Source: Datnioides undecimradiatus (Eukaryota; Chordata; Actinopteri; Lobotiformes; Datnioididae). From it: a DNA stretch of 64,000 bases. Positions 1 to 18,408 of this stretch are shown here, in pieces (position 1 is the first letter of the stretch; every line of letters begins with the position of its first letter). The position numbers and the translations under genes are program-made. Below the pieces are notes generated by a model, which did no database searches, was not told the origin of the DNA, and was given only the letters and a program-made list of their open reading frames with translations. The stretch is from contig WARS01000009.1 of assembly GCA_008933995.1 (NCBI GenBank), positions 3,132,001 to 3,196,000 on the forward strand. Direction: 5' to 3'.

Positions 1-6201
<6,201 letters not shown>

Positions 6202-6668
6202 AAGCTGCAAGGCTTGCTGGAAAACTCATGACTGGACTTGTGGTTACAGAGACTGAGAACAGAATATCTGCTGCAGCCGATGAGTCCAGCTACAGCCAAA
6301 AAGTCCTGTCAGACTGTCCTTGAGCAAGGCACTGAGCTGTCAGTTTGGGGAGAATGTCAGAATCAATCTTGACAGGATCATCTCTCAGTGACCATGGCTG
6401 ATGGATTCCAACACGCGAACTATCCAAACCTCATTATTTCATCATTTTACCAGCCGTTATGTTAGCAGCGCAGAATCGAAACGAAGCCAGACATTCACCC
6501 TTCAAAGTGTTTCGTAGTTTGGGAACGTTTCACCAGCCACATCCAGATTCTACCAGCAGTTAGTCGGTGGATGGTGCTAATCCCCGCCTCTTTGTTTCAG
6601 CGAGAGAGGAGGAACTCTTTATGTCTAGATGTTTCCAGATGATGCACACCAGAAGAAGTTTTTTTTAA

Positions 6669-6674
6669 AATAAA
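6669..6674 (+). terminator. candidate proximal desi2 polyadenylation signal AATAAA
   Basis: First canonical AATAAA after the desi2 stop codon, preceded by a run of eight T and four A. Followed within 40 nt by TG/T-rich sequence, as expected for a downstream element. Confidence 0.45.
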
Positions 6675-7639
6675 TCAGTGATTGTTTCTGAATTTTCACT
6701 TTTGATCGCTGGAAGTGCTGGATTGTTTTACTTCCTCAGGCTGCCAGGTTTGACCGAGTCTCTTAAATGTAGCAATTTACTGGTAGCAACATTAGCATCG
6801 TAGCTAAGTTGGTGCCACAAGCAGCGCAGTACCCTTGTTTTCCTGCTGTAATGTCAACATGCCTTAATAGGTCTTTGCATATTGAGCTTTTGGCTTTTTT
6901 CATAGCGTGTAGTGGATATGAAAGACCCACATTAAGACACTACATCCCGAACATCTGCAATCTGACGAGATGCAGATGCAAAAGCAAACTTTTCCAGACT
7001 AAAACCTCTGTTTCTTAATATAGATTTAAACTACCACTAGCCAAGCGCTGGTATAATTTGACCTGGGGCTGGTAAATGTTTCCACTGAGGCCAACCGTAG
7101 CTGACGATGTCCTGAATATATCCGGCTGGTAAAATCTTGAGAGCAGCAGGTGGAGTTTGGAATCTATACACCTTGCCTCAAAATGCTGTGCGTTCATCAG
7201 GACCTGAGCCGTTTGTTATGTTTCACTCGCTGCAGGCTGGACAGACTTAAACCAGAGCTACAATCAGCTTCACCTTCCTCAAATGCCACATAGACACAAA
7301 TAACTTGATCCAGCACCAGTGTCCAAATGAAAAATCATTTAACACACCCTGGACTGGTTCAGTTTCAGGTTATTTCTGTTTTGTTTTTAAATCCCTTTTA
7401 AAAAAAAAAAAAAAAAGTCAAATCTGTTTCAGCAGTTGTCAGATATCTGTAGCAGCTCTTTAAAGTCACAGATTTACCACACACGATTTGAGGAAAACTG
7501 AAAAGTGTCTTGAAAAATGCATCAACCCATTTCGTTATAATTAAGACGTGGCAAAAGTTATTTCTTCACCAATTGCGTATAATTTAAGAATCATGGTTGC
7601 AGTGCAGGCAGTGACTTATCAGTTAGAGATGTTTTGTCG

Positions 7640-7800
7640 CCCAACAGTTCTGGGTTTAAATCCCGGATTAGGAGAGAATTTGTACTCAGTAGCAACTGCC
7701 AAGGTGCCTTTGAGCAAGGTACTTCACCCAGAAGTGTTCCAGTAGCCAGCAGTGGAAGGCTGTGGCTGAACTGGCACTGCTCCCAGTTGTAAGCGCGTTC
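7640..7800 (+). repeat. tRNA-derived SINE-like fragment
   Basis: Contains a B-box-like GGGTTTAAATCCCGG and the phrase CCTTTGAGCAAGGTACTTCA, typical of fish tRNA-derived SINE bodies from memory. A short related phrase, CCTTGAGCAAGGCACTGAGC, occurs at about 6319-6338. Ends are uncertain. Confidence 0.5.
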
Positions 7801-9658
7801 ATCTTTGTTAATGAAAAGCAAAATGTTCCATCTTTACCCGATTAATTCAAGAGTCAAGTTTACATTAAGGACACACTGTCAGCCTGGAACGGTTTTCTGT
7901 AAACGTCTGCTAAAGGCCGGTGTTTTGGAAGCAAAGGAAGGGAAGACCTGAGACCTGCGTCCTGCGTCCTGCGTCCGCCTGCACTCCTGACACTCATTTC
8001 CTCACATCTGTGTCCAGTTAGGGATGAAGCACACCGGTGTTTCTGTTTTGTTTCATGAGATTGCACAACATCACATACTGTCATTCGCTCAGACAATATC
8101 AAAATGTGTAAAGTGTGTTTATGCTTTACAAGAAGATGCTGCTTTTCCCAAATGATGAGCGCCTCGTCAAAACTCTACACGTGCTGTCGACAACAACACA
8201 CATGCTGCGTGATGTGTACTGTCCCGAACAAGAGCCATGGATGTGTTAAAGTTATTTCTCAATCGATTTTTGCCTGTTTGGCTGAAACAAGCAGGAAAAT
8301 TTTGACGAAAAGTTGTTTGTTTATTCTTTGTCTTTTGTTTATCCTTATGTTATTTCTATGATATATGGACTCTGGCCTTTTTTTGTCTGTTTTGTTTATG
8401 TTTGATAAACTCAGGACTCCAAAAGGCTTTGTAATATAATCCTTTGAACTTTTTTATCCCACGTTTTAAGTTGGCGTCAACGTTGCTTTTTCTAATGCAG
8501 TAGTCACTCCATAGAGCTTTTCAAGAACGCACTGTGGCAGTGCAGTTTTATACTCTTTGATAAAAAAAAAAAGAGCTTTTGTTTACAACATGGATGTTTG
8601 TATGTGAGCCTGTGCTGCTCTTTGTTTTGTTTTTTCAGTGCATGAGTGTGTGAGTGTATGTCTGTGTGCACACTTGTATTATAAATGGTTCATTTTAAAC
8701 AAGCTGCCAACTGGGCCAACTCTCCCTTCTTCAAACACGCACCGTTACTCTGCAAAAGAGGTCCATCTCAACAAATGTAGCAGTGTTGCCACGTTTTTGG
8801 TTTTGGCCACATCTTCACGAAATGAGTTTTCTCTAAATCGAGAATAATTTTTGGTTCTCAAGCTCGGCACAGCATTTTTCAGTAACATTGTTTTTGTGCA
8901 TTGGCAGATCATTTTGCAGATTTCTGGACTTAAACAACACGGAAGCAGTGTTACATCCGACACACAGCGACAACAACGTCATTTCTCATGTAACCAGCAT
9001 ATTTATGTGGTTTTGACCTTGGTGTATTATGACATTCAATTTTCAATGTTACTTTTGTACATTTTAGTCTGAATGGGAGAAGTAAACTTTGTTTTTAAAT
9101 GCACAGACTGACACACGTACGCGTCGGCCCCCTCTGCTGACTGTTATTTGAACTGTTACCTGTCCGTGGGTCTGCAGACGCTGAGGTTCCCCGTTAACCT
9201 TCACAGCTTCAGATAATCGATTATTATTTATGTCTGTTGACAAATGAATACATCTCAAACGCTAATTATCCACCAGCTGAACTGATTGAACAACCACAAA
9301 TGTAGCTTTCCATTTCACCCTTACTGAGGCCAAAGATAGCTTTAACTTCATCAGTCTCCACTCTTTCTTTTAAGCGAGTGTCTTATTTTGGAATGAAACC
9401 CTCATTCTTTGAGTAAATGCAGTTACTACAATAATAAATACCTTATGAAATGACTATTTGTGGGAGTGTTGCGCCATTAGTGTGAGCTGTGAATGTAGAT
9501 CGGGAAACCTCAGTCGCTCGTGCCCCCCCAAAAACTGACTTCAGCTGTTTTACGGTGAACTTTCACAGAGCCTTCACAGGAGTGGACCCACTTTTTACCC
9601 TGTTGTAAAGTTATTAAAGAAAAATTTACACTCTGTCACTCCGACTCTGCTCTGTTAA

Positions 9659-9664
9659 TTTATT
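9659..9664 (-). terminator. candidate distal P450 polyadenylation signal (AATAAA on minus)
   Basis: TTTATT on the plus strand reads AATAAA on the minus strand. It is 745 nt past the P450 stop and 40 nt from a plus-strand ATTAAA at 9613-9618. Confidence 0.35.
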
Positions 9665-10003
9665 AATTGATTTATACAGCTGTACATGAATTATGTTGGT
9701 TACAGATGGTGAAGCGTATCTCCAACAAACAAAACAAAGGGAAATCCTTGATACAGCTGGATACCATATGAAAAGTACTTTTGGTTAAAGGAAAAGTTCT
9801 GCGTTTGGTAAAATATATCTCTTTACATTCATACACTGAGAAGACTGATATACCATACACCATATTCTTTTTTTTGGTCGTCAGGACGTTATGGTGAAGG
9901 TGAATCAGCCACTAGGTGGAGACAAACACCCATCAATGAGAGAGTTTCCGATAGAGCGCGATATCTGTTACTGTGAATAATGAGTCTTCGTATTTAGTTT
10001 CTT

Positions 10004-10009
10004 TTTATT
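10004..10009 (-). terminator. candidate proximal P450 polyadenylation signal (AATAAA on minus)
   Basis: TTTATT on the plus strand, 400 nt downstream of the P450 stop codon. It gives an ordinary-length 3' UTR for a CYP3 gene. Confidence 0.45.
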
Positions 10010-10408
10010 AGTAGCCTTGTGCGTTGAAGTGTGTAAAGACAAATGACTGGTAGGGTGTCTGTCGGGATCCAAGAAACCTGCAAAATGAGATAAAACACCC
10101 TCTCTGTCTCTCTGCTTGGATGAACTTGTTGACTCTCCACGCCGACTGACAACGAGGTCCTTTAGCAAAAGACACTCGTTCATCATGTAAATGAATGCAC
10201 TATCACATGAAAAGATAAAAAAGTTACGTTTCCGCATTTTGCATGAATAAGATCAGTACATTAAAATCACACATTCAAGTTCATTTACAGTGAGTGAATA
10301 TATGTATATGTATAAAATGAAGAGAATAAATGTCATTCTGTGAGCAACTACAGAATAATCAGCTTCACAGGTATTCAGAGAGAATACCTGGAGATGCTGC
10401 CGCTTGGG

Positions 10409-13400
10409 CTACTGTTGTCTGGGAACAAACAAGAGTTTCACTGGTGTTTTGGGCTGCAACTTCCAGTCAAACTGCAAAGGAATCTAGAAGAAGAAATGAA
10501 GGTGGTATCAGCGACATGGCGGGAAAGCAGTATGTCTGTTTGAATGCATGTGAATGTGCGTGTTGCTGTTACCATGGTGTCTTTGCACGTTTCCAAAGTG
10601 TAATCCTGCAGGAGACGGACAATAACCATCTTCATGACGAGGATGGCGTAGCGCATCCCGACGCAGTTACGAGGGCCGAGCCCGAACGGCATGTATACGT
10701 ACGGGTTCACCTCCTCGCCGCTGTCCTTACTGAACCTGCATATGCAGACAAGAACACAGATACACTGAGAGCAGAGCTATGCAATGCTTGAACAAGCATA
10801 TTTGACTGTGTAACAGCCATCTTTTTTTTTTTTTTTTAATCAGCAGCTGTTTCCCGGGTTTGAAGTGAATTTCCAATCCCGAGAAGCGTCCGCTTAAAAT
10901 TTAAACATCTGCGATTCCACACAAACCTCTCCGGCCTGAAAAGCTCAGGTGAGGTCCAGTAGCGTGGGTCCATATGTAACACGTACGCAGGGATCCCAAC
11001 TAGGATTCCCTCAGGGATGGTGACGCCGTTGACCTGCACCGTTTTTTTGCACATTCTTTCAAGCTGAGGCGCAGTGGGAGTCAAACGCAGTGATTCACAA
11101 ATAACCTGGTCCAGGTACTGCAGACCCATCAGATCCTCATATGAAATGGGAGCCTTGAGGCAAAAGTAACACAAACAAACAAACAGAAAAGGATCAGGAC
11201 AATATGTGACGTGAGCTGATTCAAAAGTTTGTCGCAGCGCAGCAATAATAAAATGCAAAATCTCTGTACGTCTCTCTGTAGGCTGGCATCAATTTCTCCA
11301 TGCAGAGTCTGCAGCGCGTTAGGGTTGGTGGCCAGGTTGTAAAAGATGTAAGTAAGAGTCGTACTGGTGGTTTCATAGCCACCAAAGATGAAAATGAAAG
11401 CCTGGGAAAGAATCTCTTGCTCAGTCAAACCTACAAGAAAAGAGAAGAAAACTCAAAAAGACATACAGTCGTATATCAGACTGTGGCTGCTTTTTTACTG
11501 AGTGACTTGACATGATGAACACACACTGCTTTCCATGTTAAAAAAAAAATCTTAGTTGGCATCTATTTTAGGATCTTATTCAAAGTTTCTGTACTGCTAT
11601 TGTTGTTAGAGGCTACTGATACAGATTATTACTCACTTAACTGACGTTTAATGTCAAAAAGGGGAGTTAAAAGATTGTTTTGACAAATAAACAGGCACTC
11701 ATTTAATGCCTACTTACATTAAACTGATCGAAGACGAAGAAGATATATTTTCGTTATCATTTGACATGTACTCAAAAAAATTCAGAACATAGTAAGAAAT
11801 GCCCAGATATTCAGTTTACAATGATAAAACACAGAAAGGCCACACACACTGAGGATGTTTGTCTGTAATGGGTTATTAATTATGAATATATATATATATT
11901 TGGGGAAAACACCGACACTGATGTGGGTATAATAAGCTTCTGTGAAGTTATCTTGTTGCCTCATGAACAGACACTTATGAGTTTCATCCTGATCTCCATG
12001 TCGAAGAACAACGTGTAGCTGAGAACAGCATGCTGATGACTTCTGACTCTTTGTGTTACCTCGAAAGCCACAAATTACCTCTGAGGTGAAAACACACCTT
12101 TTGTCGGCGGATCGTTTTCGTTCTTTGTCTCTGATTCTGGTATCTCGCTCTCAATCATCACCTGCAGGAAGTCTGACCGAATCTGGATCAGCACGGAGAG
12201 AAGTGAATACAAAATTTAGATGAAACACGCACTTTTAACATTAATACTTATAATATATTATAATAAAATGGGCTTATTCACAACTGTGCCAAGAGTTAGA
12301 TGAAAAGATTGTTGCCACTCTTGTGTATGTCTGTTAAATATGAAGCTAGGGCCAGGGGCAGTTAGCTTAGCTAAGCATAAAGACTGGAAGTAGAGGGAAA
12401 CAGCTAGCCTGGCTCAGTACAATGGGAAACAGGTTCCCTTAACAGCACCTCCACAATTTACTAATTAACACATTATGTCTTACATATACCATACAAGTGT
12501 TACAGTGACAAGTGGTTATATGGGACATTCATATGTTTTGTAACTTGTCTTTCTAACACGTCACTGTAAACAATAAACAAACCTGACAAAACACGCTGTC
12601 TAGTGAGCTTCAGAGGTTCTGGCAGCTGTATTTTATTCCCTTTCAGACAAAGCCAGGACAGATGCTTTCCCACGTTTTCAGTTGTTATGCTAAGTTTTAA
12701 GCTAAGCTAATTGACGGCATCATATTTAGCACACAGGCGTGAGAGGCAAACTCTTGGCATGAAAGTGAATTTCCCAAAAATGTTGAGCTATTCCTTTAAT
12801 TCTTAGCCATTTATACTTGCTTACAGTTTCATCTGCTTGATGTTGATCTTTAATTTTCTTGAGGACGCCGTAAAAATAATTCACACTGGCTTTGGGCATG
12901 AAGTCAATACGCAGCAGCTTAAAGAGACGCGCACCAAACACCACTGAAAGGAGACCAAAAGGGTTGTTAACCTAAATTAACAAGTAATCCTAAAGGTGCT
13001 CATATGATCAAAGAACCTCTGTTTATAACAGACGTGAAAGGATGACGCACATAGTAGAACTAGCAGCGTAAAGTTGAAGTTAAGTATCTTCTTCAGGTGA
13101 AGAATAAGTGGGTCATCTGGATTGTTTATGGAGTCTGCATCAACACTGAAAGATGCACTGGTCACGACGTCCAAACTGTAAGGTGCCAAAAATCTATGAA
13201 AGAAAGAAAACCGAAACATTAGAGGGGCTTTTCTTTTGGGGACCAAAGTTTATAAATGTGACAACATGCTGGCAAACAACAGATTGACAGATACTGTTTG
13301 ACATCCACGGGTTCATCCAAATTTGTCCTGCCGAGTTTTTCAACGAGTCGGTCTGCATAACGAGCAACAATGGGAAAAACCTTCCAAAAAAAAAAAAAAA

Positions 13401-16079
13401 AAAAGTCTCAGAGGGGTTTATGAATGTGTGGACACACTGTGGGTCACGTGACGCAGAATCAGGAAGTGTTGAATGAGATAAAAAACCTTTTTCAGTCTTC
13501 CACTGGTGAAGCACGGTGACAAAGTGCTCCGGATTCTTTTCCACCTCTCATCTTTAACTGCTGTAATTGCATCCTCCAAAGGTCCTGTTGTGAAATTATC
13601 CTAAAAAAACAGGAAAGTGAAGAACAGAAAACTGCACTGACTGTTCTTCTCAGACCACACAACTTATTTTATCTGCTAAATGATCTGTATACATAAATTA
13701 AACTGTTTTAATTTAAATATATATATATGGATCTACCAAACACACTAATTCACAAATATGTTAATATCACCAACATGCTGACAGGTTTTAAAGATAAAAT
13801 TATTTTTAAAAATTATAATTAAAAAAATATTTTATTATAATATACATACATATATATACACACACACACATATAAATATAGATAAATAGATATCTCAAAG
13901 GTCACATATCAAACTGTATATACGGAAACTAGATGCAGACACCACCCATATGGAGGAAAGATAGGGGAAAAGTATTAATATATTATTATTATGAATAAAG
14001 CGCGATTACTGAAGAAAAGTAGTGTGGCATGTTTTAATTTACATGGAATTTATAACCTTTGATCAGAGCCATCAAAGCTCTTTACCTGTGTTGCGTAAGG
14101 ACACCTGTTTCGTGTTCACCTGGTTGTGTGTATGGACATGAGAGAGCTGTCAATCCTCTTACTACCTCTCCGCCACGAATGACCAGTACAAACAAAACAT
14201 CAAGTGCGGAAGGGAACTAAAGCAGAAGACAGCTTGGCTCACATTTAAAAAAATACATATTGCTGTCTTAATGGAGGGTTGAGAATTTCACATATTTCAC
14301 ATCTTAACCTTATCAAAACAAAATCTGGAGAATCTAAAAAAAAAAAAAAGTGTTGTTTTGACACGAACCATGAACAGCGTTTCCTGTTTTCCTCCAGTTG
14401 CCTCAGAAGCTGTGTGGGTGTATGTGTGAACGTGTGCACGCTGGTCTAATGTGATTCTCCACCATTAATCGCAGATATTTCAGAACAAGACGTTGACTGC
14501 CTTTTCCCCCACAGGGTTCAGCAAAATTAAAAATGCTAATACACATTTGTCTTACAATATGTGGCCTATGATATAGCTGTTGAATAGATCCCATGTGTTT
14601 CTTGACACACCAGGCCACGCCTACAGAGCGCTGCATGGGACTTGCCAGAGTTGCATAATTTGATAAATGATACATCTCCAACTTCTCACTGAACATAACG
14701 CATGCATTTTGGTGTAAGATAACATGCGACGAAATGCGTTTCTCACCCTGCGGTTGGTAAACGCAGAGTAGCACTCCTTCACCAGCACAACCTTGATAAT
14801 CTCAGGGTCTGCCACAAATAAAACTGGTGTTCGTCCTTCAAACAACCTGCACAAAAACACAAGATAGATAGATAGATAGATAGATAGATACTTTATTAAT
14901 CCTGAAGGAATTAATAATATCACAGTATGAACTACTCACTGATCAATTACACAACTCAGTGATCAGTTAGACAACATTTCATGACTGCAAAGTGACAAAG
15001 TACATTTACTCAACTACTTTACAGTGTTTTCATTTTCTGCTACTTTATCAATTCTTACATTTTGTATAATTCACTTTTCACACTGCTACATTAGTTTGAC
15101 ATGTACAATTTATAGTTCCTTTTCATAATTATACAATTTGTTTCCAATTTGTTTAGCTTGTGATCCTATAAAAAGGCTGTCTGTTTGGGACCCATTTGTT
15201 TGGACGTAGCCCACCAATGCTTTCCCTAAAAACTTATCAGATGGTTTCATGTAAATAACAATTTAATAACCAATTAAGAAAACTGTGCAATATTTCATTT
15301 TAAAAAGTAAATTACTACAAAATTTCAATGCAGAACTTATGTTTTTTCTCCTGCCCTGTCTGTTCAGGTTGGAGCCAGTTTGTACTAGTTGCTTTACTTC
15401 AGAACTGAGTAATTGTTCCATCACTGATGTCACAAGAGGTGTCTGATGTCACATTAAGTAACAACTTACCCCCAGACATCCCCATACTTGAGCTGGCAAT
15501 CCCTGTGAAAAGTGATGCCCTAGAAGGAATTTCATTAAAAAAAAACAACATATTTAAGTGTCACAGAGGATAAAAGATCACATAGCCTCTCACAGTTACA
15601 CTAACAGCCACACAGTGTGCAAAGCAGGTTATATTTGATTTTTCTTTAAGTCATTGTTATCAAATTTATACAGAAGGCATTTTAAATACTCTAGCTATTA
15701 TGAAATCAACTATTATGAATTTTCAAATCAACTCCTTACATACCAGTCCCGAAGGTTTGTGTTGATGTGTGTGTCTTACCTTTTTAATGTAATGTATTGT
15801 TCCGATATAAGGCAGTGGCTTTGGTCCAGGTATTCCCAGTTTTTTGAAAAACCCATATGTCCAAGTGCCATATCTATTTTTTTTTAAAGAGAAAAATGCG
15901 GTTAATGTCTGTTACAAGAACAGTCGCCATTAAATGAGCCTCAAAAATCTCAAATCTGACCACCTACAACTTTTGACAGCTGGAGAAACTGATGCAGACT
16001 CTACTCACAGGTACAACAGGACGCCGACGAGAGCCAACAAAGTCCATGTGGTTGCTGAAAACAATTCAAAGTCAAACAT
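10409..16079 (-). CDS. cytochrome P450, CYP3 family, complete 13-exon gene
   Basis: Haem-thiolate monooxygenase anchored in the endoplasmic reticulum, oxidising lipophilic substrates with electrons from P450 reductase. Coding exons in transcript order: 16009-16079, 15780-15873, 15470-15519, 14747-14846, 13487-13600, 13295-13380, 13051-13193, 12825-12943, 12098-12182, 11270-11430, 10927-11153, 10573-10735, 10409-10483; 1488 nt, 495 residues. N-terminal anchor [20 protein letters not shown] is followed by the hinge [12 protein letters not shown]. Visible motifs: I-helix GGYETTS at 304-310, K-helix ESLR at 361-364, PER at 415-417, haem loop [12 protein letters not shown] with ligand Cys441. Exons of 71, 94, 100, 114, 161, 227 and 163 nt equal those of human CYP3A4 from memory, so an intact gene is likely. 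Divergence from CYP3A (for example [17 protein letters not shown]) suggests a teleost subfamily such as CYP3B, 3C or 3D; I cannot decide which. The exon 5 donor is weak (GTTTTT). Confidence 0.93.
12280..12800 (+). repeat. GCTAAGCTAA-type fish interspersed repeat copy
   Basis: Fills most of the P450 intron between exons 8 and 9. It starts near GCCAAGAGTTAGATGAAAAG, has the internal phrases AGCATAAAGACTGGAAGTAG and GGAAACAGCTAGCCTGGCTC, and ends with AAAGTGAATTTCCCAAAAAT. This order matches an abundant percomorph non-autonomous repeat I recognise from memory and resembles the element at 62149-62797. Boundaries are approximate. Confidence 0.65.
14863..14915 (+). repeat. (GATA)7 plus retroposon-tail motif
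   Basis: A GATA run (14863-14890) directly followed by CTTTATTAATCCTGAAGGAA. This tetranucleotide-plus-tail signature is common at the 3' ends of fish non-LTR elements (minus-oriented here). It lies in P450 intron 3. The same tail motif occurs in inverted form at 42295-42541. Confidence 0.65.
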
Positions 16080-16603
16080 CTTCAGTCTGAGTCCAGAGAA
16101 TGCTAGACACCAATCACATGAAGAGTGAGGAAACAAACTGAAAAACAAGTTACCGTAACCGGCTGGCAGTGGGCGGAGCCCCGAGACTGACGCTCCAGGA
16201 AGAAACAACTGGTGCTTGTATAATAGACAAAGACCTGAGGTAGCCGGTTATTAATTATCTGGATCGTTTACTCAGCAGTTTAATCAGAAAAGCAAACATA
16301 CTACATCCAAAAACTCAGCTCAGCTACTTAATATAAGGTGTGCTCGTTTGTAATATTTGCAGCAATGTAAATGCAATTTTCAATATCCTATAAAAGTGGG
16401 TAATATTGTATGATGCTACTGCGCTACAGCTAGGACAAGGAAGATGAGCATTTGACTCATGTTAGCATATTGCTACCACACAAATCAGACCGTATTTAAC
16501 ACTTTACATATATATAAAGACAGACTGACAGTCGCTGTTCCTGCGACAAACTAAATTGCGCGAAAAACTTCACATTTGTGCCTTTTCGACTGCCGTACGT
16601 AAC
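16080..16603. promoter_or_regulatory. divergent promoter interval between the P450 and mrpl57
   Basis: Head-to-head spacer of about 0.5 kb between the P450 start codon (16079, minus) and the probable mrpl57 first exon. It carries a GC box (GGGCGGAGCC, 16171-16180) close to the P450 start and an AT-rich centre. The actual transcription starts are not visible. Confidence 0.45.
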
Positions 16604-16611
16604 CCGGAAGT
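16604..16611 (+). promoter_or_regulatory. ETS/GABP (NRF-2) site at the mrpl57 promoter
   Basis: CCGGAAGT is the consensus GABP/ELK site, typical of promoters of nuclear genes for mitochondrial ribosomal proteins. It is 143 nt upstream of a strong splice donor (GAG|GTAAGA at 16754/16755) that would end a non-coding first exon. Confidence 0.6.
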
Positions 16612-16619
16612 TCCACGCA

Positions 16620-16754
16620 TGACCCCCCCCGTTATCCATGCGTTTCTGCTTTTCACATTTCCCGAGTGTTTTTCTCTTTATAGCTGGGTATATCTGGATT
16701 TTTGTCATCCCACCGTCGGAAAGTGTACGACACTTGTCATAGTTAGAAAGTGAG
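16620..16754 (+). other. mrpl57: probable non-coding first exon of mrpl57
   Basis: Inferred 5' UTR exon. Its 3' end is set by the strong donor GAG|GTAAGA at 16754/16755; the acceptor is TTTTCAG at 18393, 15 nt before the start codon. The 5' end is a guess placed after the ETS site. The reading frame through it carries nothing recognisable. Confidence 0.5.
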
Positions 16755-18393
16755 GTAAGATACACGCACGTGCCTCACAATTTAATGTGTGTTATGAGCA
16801 TCAGACGATGTCCTTTCTGAGCTGCCCTTGGTCTATGACGTTTAGGCTACGGCTAAGCTAGCTTCACACCGCAGCTCGGTTAATGTTAGCTAGCACAAGT
16901 TAGCTAGTTTTTTTACACTCAGACATTGTCACTTTACTAAATGGGTAAGAAGCAGGGGGCGAAGCAGTAATTTATATATATAGCTGAATTCAGATTTAAC
17001 GTATAGTCATTTATGAGGGGGCAGTTTGTGGTGCTGTTGCATTGTTGCTTAGCCCAAGTTTTGCCTCTCGGGTATTGTTTGCATCACTTTGGAGTCACAG
17101 ATAGGATTATTTTTTTCCGAAATATTTATTCCTGACTGCTGGAGTTAAAAACATTTAAAACATAAAACGTAAAAAAAAACTCCAGTAACTCCTGAAGGAG
17201 GTATCTGTTCAGCAGTTGGGGCACGTGTTTGACCTTATTTGCTAAAAACAGCTGATTGCTGCAACTGACCAAGAGCACTGAAATTGCAGCAGGCCGTAAA
17301 AACACAAACGCAGAGCAGCGACTGCTTCGCAGATCTGTAGCCATGCAATTGCTTGTTAATAAATAACAACTGTTAACAGCCGCTCTAAAGTTGTTGATGT
17401 CATTGTAATGCACTGTCGTAAATCTGACTCATCAGTGTGGCAAAGACCAACAAATGGTAGCCTTATCAGATCTGGTAACAGAATCCACAAACTCATGAAG
17501 TAAAGACCCGTGTGATTTGACTTTGGGATTTTTCAGTTATTTCCACAGTTTCTTAGGTTGCATTTAACCTACTGTGTCTTATCTGACGTGCACAGTTTCC
17601 ACAACAGTGTTAAAGCAGCCTTGGCCTGTGACTGACTGGTTAACAAGTGGGTCAGATCCCTCTCTGACAATGATCCAGAAAGAGGGATGAATGTTGAGGG
17701 GAAGATGAAAACCAACTATTATTTTGCTGTAGCATAATCATTTCTGTACTTTCAGTTAAGGTCAAGCTGAAGGATTCATTTCTTTTAATTTGCGGTATTT
17801 ACAGTGTTGTAGAGCCCTCCACGCTGACAATCCACCCACTCAGGTACATGATCAGCATATCCCCATTCATTTTGTTTCACATTATTTATACCTTTATCAC
17901 TTGAAAGGTGCTGATTGACACGTGCTCCCCATACTCACAATCATTATTTCCTCTTTCCGACCCTGCCGCTACAGTGTGCATGTAAATTTGTAATTGACAT
18001 TTAGAGTCAAACTGCCGGTCTGACCTCACCTTTTATCAGTAATAGGACTTTGGATGCCTCACAGAGTAGCTCTTTTTACATACCCAGCCCAAGCAGATGT
18101 CCAGCCGTGCAGCATAAAACACCCGTGTGGTTTTCACTTGTCACATCAGGAAAAACTTCAATATAAATGATAAAAATTAGGATGGCTGTTTCAGTATCAT
18201 GGTCCTGGTGTCTGGACTTACTCATCACTTGAATACAGCAAAAACAATGGTAATAATATCAGTAAAACCTGTGATTTAGCTGCTATGACAAATCAACACA
18301 GTCGCTATTCAGTATGTTGTTGTGGTTTGCACAGTTTGTGTATTAAATAACATTTAACACTTTTTTTAAAATTTTACTTTTTGGCCTTTTCAG
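16755..18393 (+). other. mrpl57 5' UTR intron
   Basis: No exon or RNA gene seen in this 1.6 kb. It contains repeated short GCTAGC/TAGCTAG words near 16857-16907 and an otherwise unremarkable AT-rich sequence. Confidence 0.4.
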
Positions 18394-18408
18394 AAATAAT
18401 TTGGCACC

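Larger units (their letters stand above)
6202..9635 (+). other. desi2 3' UTR and flank
   Basis: No gene recognised. A near poly(A) signal AATAAA lies at 6669-6674, 468 nt after the stop. A distal candidate ATTAAA lies at 9613-9618. The region includes an A run at about 7400-7416, an A run near 8562-8572 and a SINE-like block at about 7640-7800. Which poly(A) site is used cannot be told from sequence. Confidence 0.45.

Noticed and set aside
10409-16079. Thromboxane synthase (CYP5A1) as identity of the P450
   Set aside because: The intron layout is similar, but [24 protein letters not shown] and GPRNCVGMR fit CYP3 and not CYP5A1 as remembered.
16556-16753. 65-codon plus-strand ORF upstream of mrpl57
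   Set aside because: Overlaps the inferred non-coding first exon and promoter; no family likeness and not in a position to be the mrpl57 start.
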